61,082 bases of DNA from Collinsella aerofaciens. Its GTDB lineage: Bacteria > Actinomycetota > Coriobacteriia > Coriobacteriales > Coriobacteriaceae. A program made the translations under genes and the position numbers. The notes under the pieces were generated by a model. The model was given only the letters and a program-made list of their open reading frames with translations, had not been told where the DNA came from and searched no databases. The DNA lies in assembly GCA_021639365.1 (NCBI GenBank), contig JAJXHK010000010.1:1-61082 (forward strand). The letters are read 5' to 3'. This document shows, piece by piece, positions 26,769 to 35,002 of the stretch (position 1 is its first letter; every line of letters starts with the position of its first letter).

Positions 26769-27258
26769 TGAACGGAACCTCCTCACCACTTCTCTCGCAC
26801 TCGTCAAGCCAAGAGAACACAGCTTCTGGATCTGGAATCATGGCAACAATCTCAGGTATCCCCTGCGCGTACCATCCAACGTTTTTGCACCTAATCTTGA
26901 CCCGGTATCCCATACGGATCATTTTTCGAATGCTTTTGCTCATTGGGCTAAAAGAGCCAAATGGCTTGCCCCTATACATAAGCGCGTTGTTTCCGTGTTC
27001 GGCAGTATTCCATTCTGTTCCCGTCAACTCGCTTACAAGGGTGACAGGCTTCCTAGCGACCTCAGCATCGAATGTCTGCCCGACCCTTATTCCCTTCAAT
27101 GGCCCGCCGTAGTAGGTGTAGACATCGCGCTCGTGTGAGCCGGATAGAACGATCTCCTTTGTTGGGAACATCTCGGAAACCTTCTCGTGCGCAGTGTTTG
27201 AAACTTGATTTATAGCGACCTTCGCAGCGGCTTTAGCCATATCACCAAGAAGTCCCAT
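26755..27258 (-). CDS. Hypothetical prophage protein upstream of integrase
   Basis: The 167-residue protein begins MGLLGDMAKAAAKVAINQ, with an amphipathic N-terminus, and has no recognised domain. It overlaps the integrase start by 14 bases and follows the repressor gene by two bases, so it is likely expressed with them in the lysogen. This lysogenic operon position is typical of superinfection exclusion or host-defence cargo, but nothing in the protein proves that. Confidence 0.75.
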   Translation of the reverse strand: MGLLGDMAKAAAKVAINQVSNTAHEKVSEMFPTKEIVLSGSHERDVYTYYGGPLKGIRVGQTFDAEVARKPVTLVSELTGTEWNTAEHGNNALMYRGKPFGSFSPMSKSIRKMIRMGYRVKIRCKNVGWYAQGIPEIVAMIPDPEAVFSWLDECERSGEEVPFNANS

Positions 27259-27260
27259 GC

Positions 27261-27473
27261 CTATTCCTCCTCGTATGTCATCCGAGCCATCTCTTCAAGG
27301 GACACGCCAAGAGCGTCCGCTATCGCCTTAGCTTTACCAAGTGTTGGCTCTTTTGCCCTTCCGCTCAAAAGGGCAGAAACGGTCGATCTAGGGGAACCAA
27401 TAGCGCGAGCAAGCTCAGCTGGAGTCATTCCCTGTTCCTCTAAGTAATGTGCGAGAACAAACCGGTACTCCAT
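27261..27473 (-). CDS. Prophage repressor, XRE family
   Basis: This 70-residue Cro/CI-type protein has the helix-turn-helix TPAELARAIGSPRSTVSALLSG. It consists of only the DNA-binding domain, without a cleavage domain. It is divergent from the next Cro-like gene across an operator region and is the likely CI-like lysogeny repressor. Confidence 0.85.
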   Translation of the reverse strand: MEYRFVLAHYLEEQGMTPAELARAIGSPRSTVSALLSGRAKEPTLGKAKAIADALGVSLEEMARMTYEEE

Positions 27474-27503
27474 GGCCTCCCCTTACAGTCCAAATATTTA
27501 CAC

Positions 27504-27564
27504 GTACAAAGTATTGCACGGTGTAAAACTTTGTACAATACTGTAGGAGTACAAAGTTTTGTAC
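27504..27564. promoter_or_regulatory. Prophage immunity operators
   Basis: Three sites share GTACAAAGT: one at 27504-27512, its inverse ACTTTGTAC at 27528-27536, and a near-perfect palindrome at 27549-27564 with 7-bp arms GTACAAA/TTTGTAC. They lie between the divergent repressor and Cro-like genes and fit a lambda-like operator set. The promoters themselves are less clear. Confidence 0.7.
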
Positions 27565-27580
27565 GGGAGAAAGGAGAAGC

Positions 27581-27784
27581 ATGAACCTGTCGGAGAAGGT
27601 CAACGAGTACGCCGAAACGAATGGTGTTACACGTGACGCGCTGGCAGACAGTCTCGGTATGAGCCGATCTTCGTTCTTTAACAAAGTTCGAGGCTCGTAC
27701 GAGTTCAGCCTGTCTGAAGCCTACGCGCTATCTCGCATCCTCGGCGTTTCGTTGGACGAGCTGCATGAGCTGGCAGTGGCCTAA
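27581..27784 (+). CDS. Cro-like helix-turn-helix protein
   Basis: The 67-residue protein has a helix-turn-helix (RDALADSLGMSRSSFFNKVRG) and begins seven bases after AAAGGAGAAG. It is the first gene of the rightward early operon and is probably the lytic switch partner of the repressor. Its TAA overlaps the next ATG. Confidence 0.85.
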   Translation: MNLSEKVNEYAETNGVTRDALADSLGMSRSSFFNKVRGSYEFSLSEAYALSRILGVSLDELHELAVA

Positions 27785-27915
27785 TGAGCGACGAGAAGCA
27801 ACAGGAGCAGCGTCAGAAGACGGCCCGCGAAGTTGCCTTTGACGGCATGTGCTCGACGATCCGCCAAGCATATCGCGAGTGGGAACGCCAGCAGAAGGGA
27901 GAAGCGAAGGCGTGA
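27784..27915 (+). CDS. Small hypothetical early protein
   Basis: A 43-residue charged frame starts at the ATG overlapping the Cro-like stop (TAATG) and overlaps the next gene by four bases. It is helical, rich in Gln, Glu and Lys (SDEKQQEQRQK), and has no known relative. The tight coupling on both sides supports it. Confidence 0.6.
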   Translation: MSDEKQQEQRQKTAREVAFDGMCSTIRQAYREWERQQKGEAKA

Positions 27916-28274
27916 AGCAGTGGTCTACACGTGAGCTCAGATACCTCGAAGAGCACGCCGGAGACGGCGCCAAGCAGGTAGCAAAAGACCTCGGGCGCTC
28001 CATCGACTCGGTGAAGCACATGGCGCGGAAGTGCGGACTCTCACTCCGCAAGCGCCGCCAATGCTCACACTGCGGCCAATGGACATTCCGCCCACTGAAC
28101 AGGGTCAGCGGCTGGTGCATCGAGTGCACGAAGGAGCTTCACATGGCAGACCTCGCCGAGCAGGCCAACGCGATGAAGGAGGAGGCGATCAGGGAGAAGA
28201 GGAATGGCAGGCAGCGCCAGCGCTACTACAGCCAAAAGAGCAGGGCGAAAAAAGCGGCAAAAAAGAGGCCCTAA
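27912..28274 (+). CDS. SANT/Myb-like helix-turn-helix protein with a zinc motif
   Basis: The 120-residue protein reads KQWSTRELRYLEEHAG with a following AKDLGRSIDSVKHMARK, a SANT/Myb-like DNA-binding fold common in phages. A zinc knuckle (CSHCGQ, then CIEC) and a Lys/Arg-rich tail follow. I chose GTG 27912 because it gives the family N-terminus and follows AGGGAGAAG; a longer frame into the previous gene is unlikely. It is probably an early DNA-binding regulator. Confidence 0.75.
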   Translation: MKQWSTRELRYLEEHAGDGAKQVAKDLGRSIDSVKHMARKCGLSLRKRRQCSHCGQWTFRPLNRVSGWCIECTKELHMADLAEQANAMKEEAIREKRNGRQRQRYYSQKSRAKKAAKKRP

Positions 28275-28321
28275 AAAGCGCCCTAGCAATGACCTGCGAA
28301 AACACCGAAAGGAGAACGGAA

Positions 28322-28606
28322 ATGCAGACAAAAAAGAAAGCGAGCGCCCCCAGCTTCCACACATCGGGCACCCGCTACGTAGCCGCCTCGAAAGAGGCTG
28401 CATCCATCATACCATTCGAGGGCAAGCGCCCGACGGCGCAGGAGCAGCTTGAGCGCTCCCAGTTCAAGGCGGGCGTCATGGTCGGCTTCCTCGCGGCCCT
28501 CATGATCTTCCTCGCCGTGCTCTGGCTCTGGGTCATCCCCACGATGGACCAGGCCGTGGCCGACGCCCAGCGCGCGGTGGGAACCATGGCGGTGCTCAAT
28601 GCGTAA
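28322..28606 (+). CDS. Single-pass membrane protein
   Basis: The 94-residue protein has a charged N-terminus and one strong membrane segment, VMVGFLAALMIFLAVLWLWVI, near residues 50-72. An AAAGGAG site precedes ATG 28322. No family is recognised. Confidence 0.7.
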   Translation: MQTKKKASAPSFHTSGTRYVAASKEAASIIPFEGKRPTAQEQLERSQFKAGVMVGFLAALMIFLAVLWLWVIPTMDQAVADAQRAVGTMAVLNA

Positions 28607-28934
28607 CGACGAGAGATACCGCCCCAAGCCGCAGAGCAACCAGCTTGAGATCTTCGGCCTGGGCATGGCGGGCGAGCAGGACGTGGCCGAAGCCAAGAAG
28701 TGGATCGAGGCCAATCCCGAGGCGTGGCGGTTCATGCTCGACAACGCCCGCCGCCTCAAGGAGAAGGGCTACGTGTCGATCAACTACCTGGTGAACATGG
28801 TGCGCAACGAGCTGCACGTTGGCTGCAAGAACGGCATAGCCCCCGCCCTTGCCCGAATCATGGAAGCGCGATACCCGGAGCTGCGCGGAGCCTTCAACAA
28901 GCACCGCAGCCAGAGCGATGGGTTCAGCGAATGA
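28599..28934 (+). CDS. Phage hypothetical protein
   Basis: The 111-residue soluble protein (MRNDERYRPKPQSNQLE...) overlaps both neighbours by a few bases. Its pattern FMLDNARRLKEKGYVSINYLVN is seen in many small early phage proteins, some of them annotated as winged-helix-like. The function is unknown. Confidence 0.75.
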   Translation: MRNDERYRPKPQSNQLEIFGLGMAGEQDVAEAKKWIEANPEAWRFMLDNARRLKEKGYVSINYLVNMVRNELHVGCKNGIAPALARIMEARYPELRGAFNKHRSQSDGFSE

Positions 28935-29392
28935 GCTGGAAGCGCACCCTTGCGGCCACGGCGCACATCACCATGCACCCCGCCCAGCTTGTTGGAAAGC
29001 AGCGCCCTATGACCGACTACCGCCACCACCGCACCTACACGCCGACCAAGACGCTCAAGGCCGAGAAGGCCATCAAGGACGCGTTCCGCGCGGCATACGG
29101 CGAGACCTTCGCCAACCACGACGGCCCGGTTGTGATGCGGATCTCGACCACCAGGCCGCTCGCGAAGAGCAACCCGAAGTACTGGGAGGGCCGCGCCGAC
29201 CTCGGCAAGCCCGACTGGGACAACCTCGGCAAGCTCGCCTGCGACGCGCTCAACGGGATCGCCTTCAAGGACGACTCGCAGGTCGACATGGGAGCCGTCA
29301 CCAAACGCCCGAGGTCGCCATACGGCACCAAACCACGCATAGACATCCACATCGAGTACTTCGTCGAGGAGTACGTGAAGGAGAAGAAATGA
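28931..29392 (+). CDS. rusA: RusA-like Holliday junction resolvase
   Basis: The 153-residue endonuclease has the RusA signature KPDWDNLGKLACDALNG followed by FKDDSQVDMG, which contains the catalytic aspartates. It cuts branched recombination intermediates during phage DNA replication and packaging. ATG 28931 overlaps the previous stop, and its TGA overlaps the next start. Confidence 0.88.
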   Translation: MSWKRTLAATAHITMHPAQLVGKQRPMTDYRHHRTYTPTKTLKAEKAIKDAFRAAYGETFANHDGPVVMRISTTRPLAKSNPKYWEGRADLGKPDWDNLGKLACDALNGIAFKDDSQVDMGAVTKRPRSPYGTKPRIDIHIEYFVEEYVKEKK

Positions 29393-29706
29393 ACGCCAAA
29401 TACTTCGAAGAGAACGGCTTTGAGGACTTCCACGGGACCAAGTTCCACAAAGCAGTGCTCGACCACGCCGCCTGCATCGCGAACAACCTCATGTTCGACG
29501 CCACGCATCCTGACAACAACGACGGCGAGACGGCGGCAAACGCCTACCACGTGATGATCGCGCTTTGCGAGGCCGGGCTTTCCAGGATCGACGAGAAGTG
29601 CGTCGCCAAGAGCCGCGAGTTCATCGCCGACAAGATCAAGCCCGTCAGCGAGGAAGAGCGCGAGTTCGGTCGCGCGTTCCTTGCCGCCGTTCTCGGCATC
29701 AAATAG
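29389..29706 (+). CDS. Phage hypothetical protein
   Basis: The 105-residue acidic protein (MNAKYFEENGFEDFHG...) is mainly helical, with a central HAACIANNLMFDATHPDNNDG segment. It is translationally coupled to rusA (ATGA). No function is recognised. Confidence 0.75.
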   Translation: MNAKYFEENGFEDFHGTKFHKAVLDHAACIANNLMFDATHPDNNDGETAANAYHVMIALCEAGLSRIDEKCVAKSREFIADKIKPVSEEEREFGRAFLAAVLGIK

Positions 29707-29717
29707 GAGGTAACGAC

Positions 29718-29921
29718 ATGATCAACGAAGCCACCATCCAGGCGCAGTTCAAGCAGGCCACCGTGAAGGGAAGCGTGGCGACCCTGCAATTCGAGATCCT
29801 GACCGACAACGCCGACGCCTTCCGCATCATCAAGCAGAGCGGCAAGGCGGTTTTGCTCACCGTGGCCGAGCAGCAGCAGGCCATAGACTTCGACGACGAG
29901 ACGGGCGAGATTTATGGCTAA
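29718..29921 (+). CDS. Small phage hypothetical protein
   Basis: The 67-residue protein begins MINEATIQAQFKQATVKG behind an AGGAGGTAA site. It overlaps the DUF1351 gene by eight bases and probably accompanies the recombination module. It has beta-strand-like character and no known role. Confidence 0.7.
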   Translation: MINEATIQAQFKQATVKGSVATLQFEILTDNADAFRIIKQSGKAVLLTVAEQQQAIDFDDETGEIYG

Positions 29922-30891
29922 GGAAACCGAACCGCAGCAGGTCGAGGCCGAGGTCATCGAAACCGAGGCCACCACGCTTGAGATCACGTACACCGAGGCC
30001 ACCATCGCTTCGAACATGGACGCGCTGGAGGCCCACGTGAAGAAGGTCGTCGCCGACTACGAGGGCGCCACCTACGACCTCACGAGCGCCCAGGCCATCA
30101 AGGAGGCCAAGCACGACCGCAGCTACCTCAACGGCATCAAGAAGGAGATCGACGAACGCCGCAAGGCCGTGAAGCGCGAGTACAACAAGCCGCTCGACGC
30201 ATTCGAGAGGCGCTGCAAGCAGATCACGGCCATCATCGACGAGTCAACCGACGCCATCAAGGCGCAGCTTGACGAGGCCGAGCAGACGCGCAAGGACGCG
30301 CTCTACTCACGCCTACAGCAGCACTACGAGGAGTTCGCGGGGCTGCTCGCGCCGGTCGTCCCCTACGAGCGCCTGCATGAGCCGCAGTGGCTCAACAAGA
30401 CCTTCGGCGAGATCAAGGCGCAGCAGGCGCTTGAGGCAAAGGTGTCCGACGTGGCCCGAGACTGGGAAACGCTCAAGGCCCAGCAGGAGGCGATGCCGCA
30501 CTACGCCGACGCAGAACGCGAATTCTTCCGCACGCTCGACCTCGGAGCCGCCTTGAACGCAGCGCGTTTGGCCGACGAGGAAGACCAGCGCATCGCCGAG
30601 CTGAAGGCGGCCATGGCGCCAGAGCCCGAACCGGAACCGATGCCGGAACCAGAGCCTGAGCCGAACGAGATCCCCGAGCCTGAGCCGATGCCCGCGCCAG
30701 CGCCAATGCCCGCCCCCATGCCGGCGCCCATGCCAGTACCGGTCGCGGAGCCTTTGGAGGCGTGGACGGTCGAGGTACCGAGCGCCACGCGATCGCAGAT
30801 GCAGGCGCTCGCATCCGTACTCAAGGCGCAGGGAATCACCGGAAGCATCCGCCGGGGCACGCCAGCCCAGGTGGCGGCGAGGATGGAGTAG
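29914..30891 (+). CDS. DUF1351 phage protein
   Basis: The 325-residue protein has the coiled-coil N-terminal block (ITYTEATIASNMDALEAHV, then KEIDERRKAVKREYNKPLDAFE) typical of DUF1351 proteins that sit beside phage recombinases. Around residues 230-280 is a linker of Glu-Pro and Met-Pro repeats (PEPEPEPMPEPE, then PMPAPMPAPMPVPV) before a short C-terminal domain. The role is thought to be linked to ERF or RecT-type annealing. The next gene is ERF, which supports this. Confidence 0.82.
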   Translation: MAKETEPQQVEAEVIETEATTLEITYTEATIASNMDALEAHVKKVVADYEGATYDLTSAQAIKEAKHDRSYLNGIKKEIDERRKAVKREYNKPLDAFERRCKQITAIIDESTDAIKAQLDEAEQTRKDALYSRLQQHYEEFAGLLAPVVPYERLHEPQWLNKTFGEIKAQQALEAKVSDVARDWETLKAQQEAMPHYADAEREFFRTLDLGAALNAARLADEEDQRIAELKAAMAPEPEPEPMPEPEPEPNEIPEPEPMPAPAPMPAPMPAPMPVPVAEPLEAWTVEVPSATRSQMQALASVLKAQGITGSIRRGTPAQVAARME

Positions 30892-30894
30892 ACG

Positions 30895-31464
30895 ATGGCA
30901 GAAGACAAGCACATGACGCTGGCCGAGGCCGTGGCCCAGGTGCAGCGATCCGTGGTGGTGCCCAAGGCACGCTACAACGCCCACGGCAACTTCTACTACC
31001 GCTCGATGGAGGACATCGTGGCGGCGCTCAAGGAGCCGTGCAAGGAGGCGGGCATAGCCTTCACGCTCAACGACAGCATCGAGCAGATCGGCGAGCGCTA
31101 CTACGTCAAGGCCACGTGCCGCCTGTTCTTCGAGGACGGCCACGGCGACCCCCTGGACGTTACGGCCTACGCCCGAGAGCCTTTGAGCCAGAAGGGAATG
31201 AACGAGGCGCAGGTCACGGGCAGCGCATCCAGCTACGCGCGAAAGTACGCGCTCTGCGGCGCGTTCGACATCGACGGCACCTCAGACCCCGACACGCTCA
31301 TGGGAACCGAGAAGACCGCCGAGAAGGAGCCGCCGGAGTTCGGCCAGTTCATCGCCAAGTGCAAGAGCTGCGGCACCTCCTACGTCTTCGAGAGCCGCCA
31401 GCAGTACGAGCAGTTCAAGGCGAACCCCGGGTGCTGCCCGTCCCCCGCATGGCAGGTCGTGTAG
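30895..31464 (+). CDS. erf: ERF-family single-strand annealing protein
   Basis: The 189-residue protein shows the ERF core: YNAHGNFYYRSMEDIVAALK and AQVTGSASSYARKYALCGAF. ERF anneals complementary single strands in phage recombination and genome circularisation. The C-terminus has a zinc-like CKSCGTS and a cysteine pair CCPSP. It starts three bases after the DUF1351 stop and lies upstream of ssb. Confidence 0.9.
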   Translation: MAEDKHMTLAEAVAQVQRSVVVPKARYNAHGNFYYRSMEDIVAALKEPCKEAGIAFTLNDSIEQIGERYYVKATCRLFFEDGHGDPLDVTAYAREPLSQKGMNEAQVTGSASSYARKYALCGAFDIDGTSDPDTLMGTEKTAEKEPPEFGQFIAKCKSCGTSYVFESRQQYEQFKANPGCCPSPAWQVV

Positions 31465-31467
31465 GCC

Positions 31468-31815
31468 ATGCAAGACCTCTACGCCGAGCGCATGCAGCTC
31501 TTCGACAGGCTCATGGACGAGCTTCAGGCGCTGCGCAACAGCGGAAGCCAGTACGCCGAGAACGAGGCCGAGTACCGCAAGGCGCTGCGCATCGCGATCC
31601 TTGAGGAGCGATCCAAGGGAACGCCAGTGACGGTGATAAGCGACCTCTGCCGAGGACGTGAGGACATAGCCGAGCTGAAGCAGCGCAGGGACTGCGCCGA
31701 AGCGCTCTACAAGGCGAGCCAAGAGGCGATAAACGTGTACAAGCTCAAGATCCGAACCGTTGACGAGGACATAAAGCGCACCTGGTCGAACGGGACGGGC
31801 GAAGGGAGTTACTAA
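31468..31815 (+). CDS. Phage hypothetical coiled-coil protein
   Basis: The 115-residue protein is a long charged helix (MQDLYAERMQLFDRLMDELQ...). It lies between ERF and SSB, with its stop directly followed by the ssb start. It is probably an accessory to the replication genes. Confidence 0.72.
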   Translation: MQDLYAERMQLFDRLMDELQALRNSGSQYAENEAEYRKALRIAILEERSKGTPVTVISDLCRGREDIAELKQRRDCAEALYKASQEAINVYKLKIRTVDEDIKRTWSNGTGEGSY

Positions 31816-32370
31816 ATGTCGATCAACCGAGTGAACATCAGCGGCAACTTGACCCGCGACCCCGAGCTGCGGGCTACCCAGGGCGGCATGCAGGTTCTGG
31901 GCTTTGGCGTGGCCGTCAACGACCGCCGCCGCAACCAGCAAACCGGCGAGTGGGAGGACTACCCGAACTTCGTGGACTGCACGATGTTCGGCAACCGCGC
32001 CGAGAGCATGGGCCGCATCCTGCACAAGGGCATGAAGGTGGCCATCGAGGGCAAGCTGCGCTATTCGAGCTGGGACAAGGACGGCCAGCGCCGATCCAAG
32101 CTTGAGGTGATCGTGGACGAGATCGAGTTCATGAGCCAGAAGCAAGCCCCGGCGGCACCGCAGGGATACCAGCAGCAGTACGCGCCGCAGCCCGCCCCGC
32201 AGGCGGCGCCGCAGCAGTGGAACGCGCAGCAGGCCTACCAGCAAGCCCCGGCGGCACCGCAGGGATACCAGCAGCAGTACGCGCCGCAGCCCGCCCCGCA
32301 GGCGGCGCCGCAGCAAGCGCCCATGCCGCCCGCCCAGGAAAGCCTGTACGACGGCGACATCCCGTTTTAG
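31816..32370 (+). CDS. ssb: Single-stranded DNA-binding protein
   Basis: The first 110 residues are the OB fold (MSINRVNISGNLTRDPELRA, then FGNRAESMGRILHKGMKVAIEG). The last residues LYDGDIPF form the acidic tip that recruits replication and repair proteins. The linker is unusual: it is very rich in Gln, Ala and Pro and contains a 75-bp perfect direct repeat. Confidence 0.93.
   Translation: MSINRVNISGNLTRDPELRATQGGMQVLGFGVAVNDRRRNQQTGEWEDYPNFVDCTMFGNRAESMGRILHKGMKVAIEGKLRYSSWDKDGQRRSKLEVIVDEIEFMSQKQAPAAPQGYQQQYAPQPAPQAAPQQWNAQQAYQQAPAAPQGYQQQYAPQPAPQAAPQQAPMPPAQESLYDGDIPF
32142..32315 (+). repeat. Direct 75-bp repeat inside ssb
   Basis: Two identical 75-bp copies lie at 32142-32216 and 32241-32315, 99 bp apart in phase. 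They encode the linker block QAPAAPQGYQQQYAPQPAPQ twice. The identity at DNA level points to a recent duplication. Confidence 0.85.
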
Positions 32371-32406
32371 GAGCCATCGTGCGAGCGGAAATCGGCGGTG
32401 AAGGCG

Positions 32407-33021
32407 ATGGCTGAGGAAAAGCGGATGAACTTCTACCGCACCTTCTACGACCTCACGACGCTTCTACCGGAGGCCGAACGAAGGAAGGTGAACACGGCCC
32501 TGCTCGACTACTTCTTCGAAGGCATCGAACCGAAGGGTTTGAGCGAGAGCGGAATGAAGGTTTTCAAGGGCTGCGAGGGGCGCATTTCGAAAAGCAGGAC
32601 GAACGCCGCAAACGTGGCTAATCGGTACAGCGATTCGAAGCCTACGAACGAGCCTACGGAAGACGCTACGAACGATGCTGCGGAAGGGTCTACTAAACCC
32701 CTCCCAGATAGAGAAAGATATAGAGAAGTAGATAAGGAAGGAGCTAAGGAGAAAAGGAAGGCGGCGCGTTTCCGCGCCCCTTCCCCCGCCGAGGTGTCCG
32801 AGTATGCCCAGCAATACGCCGCAACGAAGAACCTCGACCTCCGCGCCATCGACTTCGATCCCGAGTACTTCTGCGACTACTACGAGTCAAACGGATGGCA
32901 TGTCGGCAAACAGCCGATGAAGGATTGGAAGGCAACGGTGCGTCGATGGCTGCGCACCTCGAAGCCCAAAAACGGCATTGCGAAGGAGGTGCCAGACGAT
33001 GGATTTTCGGCCTACGACTGA
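32407..33021 (+). CDS. Putative replisome organiser
   Basis: The 204-residue protein begins MAEEKRMNFYRTFYDLTTLLPEAERRKV and resembles phage replication-initiation proteins (DUF6291/DnaD-like): an N-terminal helical fold, a charged linker with Thr/Asn/Glu-rich repeats, and a C-terminal part ending WRRWL-like KATVRRWLRTSKPK. A GTG at 32398 could extend it by three residues. It overlaps the dnaC-like gene by 23 bases, the typical pairing of origin protein and helicase loader. Confidence 0.7.
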   Translation: MAEEKRMNFYRTFYDLTTLLPEAERRKVNTALLDYFFEGIEPKGLSESGMKVFKGCEGRISKSRTNAANVANRYSDSKPTNEPTEDATNDAAEGSTKPLPDRERYREVDKEGAKEKRKAARFRAPSPAEVSEYAQQYAATKNLDLRAIDFDPEYFCDYYESNGWHVGKQPMKDWKATVRRWLRTSKPKNGIAKEVPDDGFSAYD

Positions 33022-33712
33022 GTGCCCGCACTGCGGCGCGACCCTCAAGGCCCGCACCACGCGGCTCGCTGGGCGGACGCTGTTCTGCGGCTACGAGCAG
33101 TGCGGCTGCGCGGGCGCCGAGGCCGAGCGCGAGAAGGAGCGCCAGGTCGAGGCGGAGGCCGCACGCAAGGCGGTTCAGGACAAGGCCATGCACGACTGGA
33201 AGCGCGCCGGCGTTCCCGAGCGCTACATGAGCCTCGACCACCCCTTGGCCGCCGAGATCGCCGACGGCATGAAGAACGGCCAGTGGGTGTACCTATGGGG
33301 CGACGTGGGAACGCGCAAGACCACGTGCGCCGCAGCCGTGGCCAAGCGCCTTGCGGGAGGCAAGCGGTCGGTGCTCATGGCCCCGATGTACCGCATCCTC
33401 GACGAAATCCAGCGCAGCTTCCGCGATGGCGGCGACCCGCTCAAGCGCTACGCCGAGGTGCGTTACCTGATCGTGGACGACCTGGGCAAGCGCAGGCCCA
33501 CGGGCTTCGTTTTGGACAGCCTGTTCAGCCTGATAGACCAGCGCTACTCGGCGATGCTGCCAACGCTGGTGACCACGCAGTACAAGCCGAGCGACCTCGT
33601 GCGCAGGCTCGCCGAGCAGGGAGACCCCGACACCGCCAAGGCCATCGTGTCGCGGCTCAGGGGCGGCGCGAGGGTCGTGCACTTCGACGGCCCGGACGGG
33701 AGGCTGCAATGA
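32999..33712 (+). CDS. DnaC-like helicase loader
   Basis: The 237-residue AAA+ protein has an N-terminal zinc ribbon (CPHCGAT, then CGYEQCGC) and an ATPase domain with LWGDVGTRKTTCAAAVA, Walker B VRYLIVDDLGKR and sensor TLVTTQYKPSDL. It should load the host replicative helicase at the phage origin. The Walker A has Arg in place of the conserved Gly before Lys (GTRKT for GTGKT), an unusual change worth checking. Confidence 0.85.
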   Translation: MDFRPTTECPHCGATLKARTTRLAGRTLFCGYEQCGCAGAEAEREKERQVEAEAARKAVQDKAMHDWKRAGVPERYMSLDHPLAAEIADGMKNGQWVYLWGDVGTRKTTCAAAVAKRLAGGKRSVLMAPMYRILDEIQRSFRDGGDPLKRYAEVRYLIVDDLGKRRPTGFVLDSLFSLIDQRYSAMLPTLVTTQYKPSDLVRRLAEQGDPDTAKAIVSRLRGGARVVHFDGPDGRLQ

Positions 33713-34164
33713 TCCTCGATGCGGGCATTTTGCGCGGCTATCCCAAGGAACGCGCCGAGCTTTACGGCAAGCCGCACCTGGGCGCTCGCTACACCCACGG
33801 CAAGGCCTACGAGGCGCTTTCGCCCCGATGCTGCGTCTGCGGCAGGCGTGCGGGAAGCGTGCACCACGTGGCGCACCGCTCTTGGGGCGAGACGTTCCGC
33901 CTGGTCACGCCGTGCGGCACCTGGGACTTGCGAAGCCCGCTGTTCTGCCTCTGCGGCAGCGGTACCACCGGATGCCACGACAAGTTCCACGGCGGGGCGC
34001 GGCTCAAGGCCGAGTGGGCGTGGCGCTCGAAGGTCTACGAGGAGGCGTGGTGGACTGGCGAGCTGTTGCAGGTCTACGAGCCTCACAGCCCCGGCCTCTA
34101 CGAATACGGATATTGGCTGATCACAGACAGTGACGGCAACGAGATGATACGTGAAGGGATGTAA
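33709..34164 (+). CDS. HNH-like or zinc-binding nuclease
   Basis: The 151-residue protein has a Cys-rich core: CCVCGRRAG, then HHVAHRSWG, LFCLCGSGTTGCHDKFHG. The pattern of two CxxC sites with an HH pair fits an HNH-type nuclease that cuts or nicks DNA, frequent in phage early regions. ATG 33709 overlaps the dnaC stop. Confidence 0.7.
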   Translation: MILDAGILRGYPKERAELYGKPHLGARYTHGKAYEALSPRCCVCGRRAGSVHHVAHRSWGETFRLVTPCGTWDLRSPLFCLCGSGTTGCHDKFHGGARLKAEWAWRSKVYEEAWWTGELLQVYEPHSPGLYEYGYWLITDSDGNEMIREGM

Positions 34165-34167
34165 CCC

Positions 34168-34563
34168 ATGGAGATCAAGACATGCGAGCAGTACGTGCTC
34201 GACCAGTTGGAGCAGGCGCTGGCGGAGCGCGATTGGCTGCGCGGCAAGCTTGAGCAGGCGCAGGACGAGGCAGAGGAGCTGCGCGGCAAGCTCATGGAAC
34301 GCGACGAGCGCGACGCCTCGAAAGTCGAGCAGGCCATCCGCAAGGAGGGCCGCGCAAAGCTCTACCGCGACGGCACCGGCTACCGAACCAGCGTCAACAG
34401 CGGCGGCAGCCTTATCCCGTTTGAGGACTGGTGCATCGAGCACGTGGGGTACTCAAGCCCGCGCTACGGGATGACCAAGACCGAGTTCATCGCCTACTTC
34501 GAGCCGGAGTTCCGCGCCGAGTACGAAGAGCTAGCCGAAGAGTGGAAGGCGGAGCAGGAATGA
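34168..34563 (+). CDS. Phage hypothetical protein with an N-terminal coiled coil
   Basis: The 131-residue protein begins MEIKTCEQYVLDQLEQALAERDW, a long coiled coil over the first 65 residues, followed by a folded C-terminal half. The gene starts after an AAGGGATG region and overlaps the next ATG. Unknown function. Confidence 0.7.
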   Translation: MEIKTCEQYVLDQLEQALAERDWLRGKLEQAQDEAEELRGKLMERDERDASKVEQAIRKEGRAKLYRDGTGYRTSVNSGGSLIPFEDWCIEHVGYSSPRYGMTKTEFIAYFEPEFRAEYEELAEEWKAEQE

Positions 34564-34775
34564 TCGGGATCTACGAGCGCTCGCTTTGCCAGAGCTACGC
34601 CAGCGCCTACCGCCAGGGCATCCTGCTCGCAAAGACCGACGACGAGGCCGAGGCGCTTTCGATTGTCGAGTCGCTGACCGACGACAGCTACCAGTGCTTC
34701 GCGCTGCTGGAAGACGGGACCGTGCTCGACCTGCGTGGCCGGTTCCCCGGCTGCCTTGCGGGGGTGATGGCATGA
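34560..34775 (+). CDS. Small phage hypothetical protein
   Basis: The 71-residue protein MIGIYERSLCQSYASAYRQ... is coupled to both neighbours by ATGA overlaps. It has no recognised domain. It is one of a run of tiny early genes that may help takeover of the host. Confidence 0.65.
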   Translation: MIGIYERSLCQSYASAYRQGILLAKTDDEAEALSIVESLTDDSYQCFALLEDGTVLDLRGRFPGCLAGVMA

Positions 34776-35002
34776 GCTGCGAATACTGCGAGGAAGGGCG
34801 AACCCTGTTCGCCAGTGCAGAGGGCCGCGCCTGCGACATCGACGACATATCGGTAGAGCGCCTGTGCGTGCTCGGCAAGGAAAGCCCCACGAAGGAGCCG
34901 TACGTGATCGGCATCAGCCTCTACAACGGCGACTACTGCTACACGAAGGACATCAGCTACTGCCCAATGTGCGGCGCGAAGCTCGGAGGCGATGGCGCAT
35001 GA
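34772..35002 (+). CDS. Small zinc-ribbon protein
   Basis: The 76-residue protein has a CEYC pair near its start and CPMCGAKLGGDGA at its C-terminus. The two pairs could hold one zinc ion. It resembles many Lar-like or host-takeover phage proteins of this size. The exact role is unknown. Confidence 0.7.
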   Translation: MSCEYCEEGRTLFASAEGRACDIDDISVERLCVLGKESPTKEPYVIGISLYNGDYCYTKDISYCPMCGAKLGGDGA

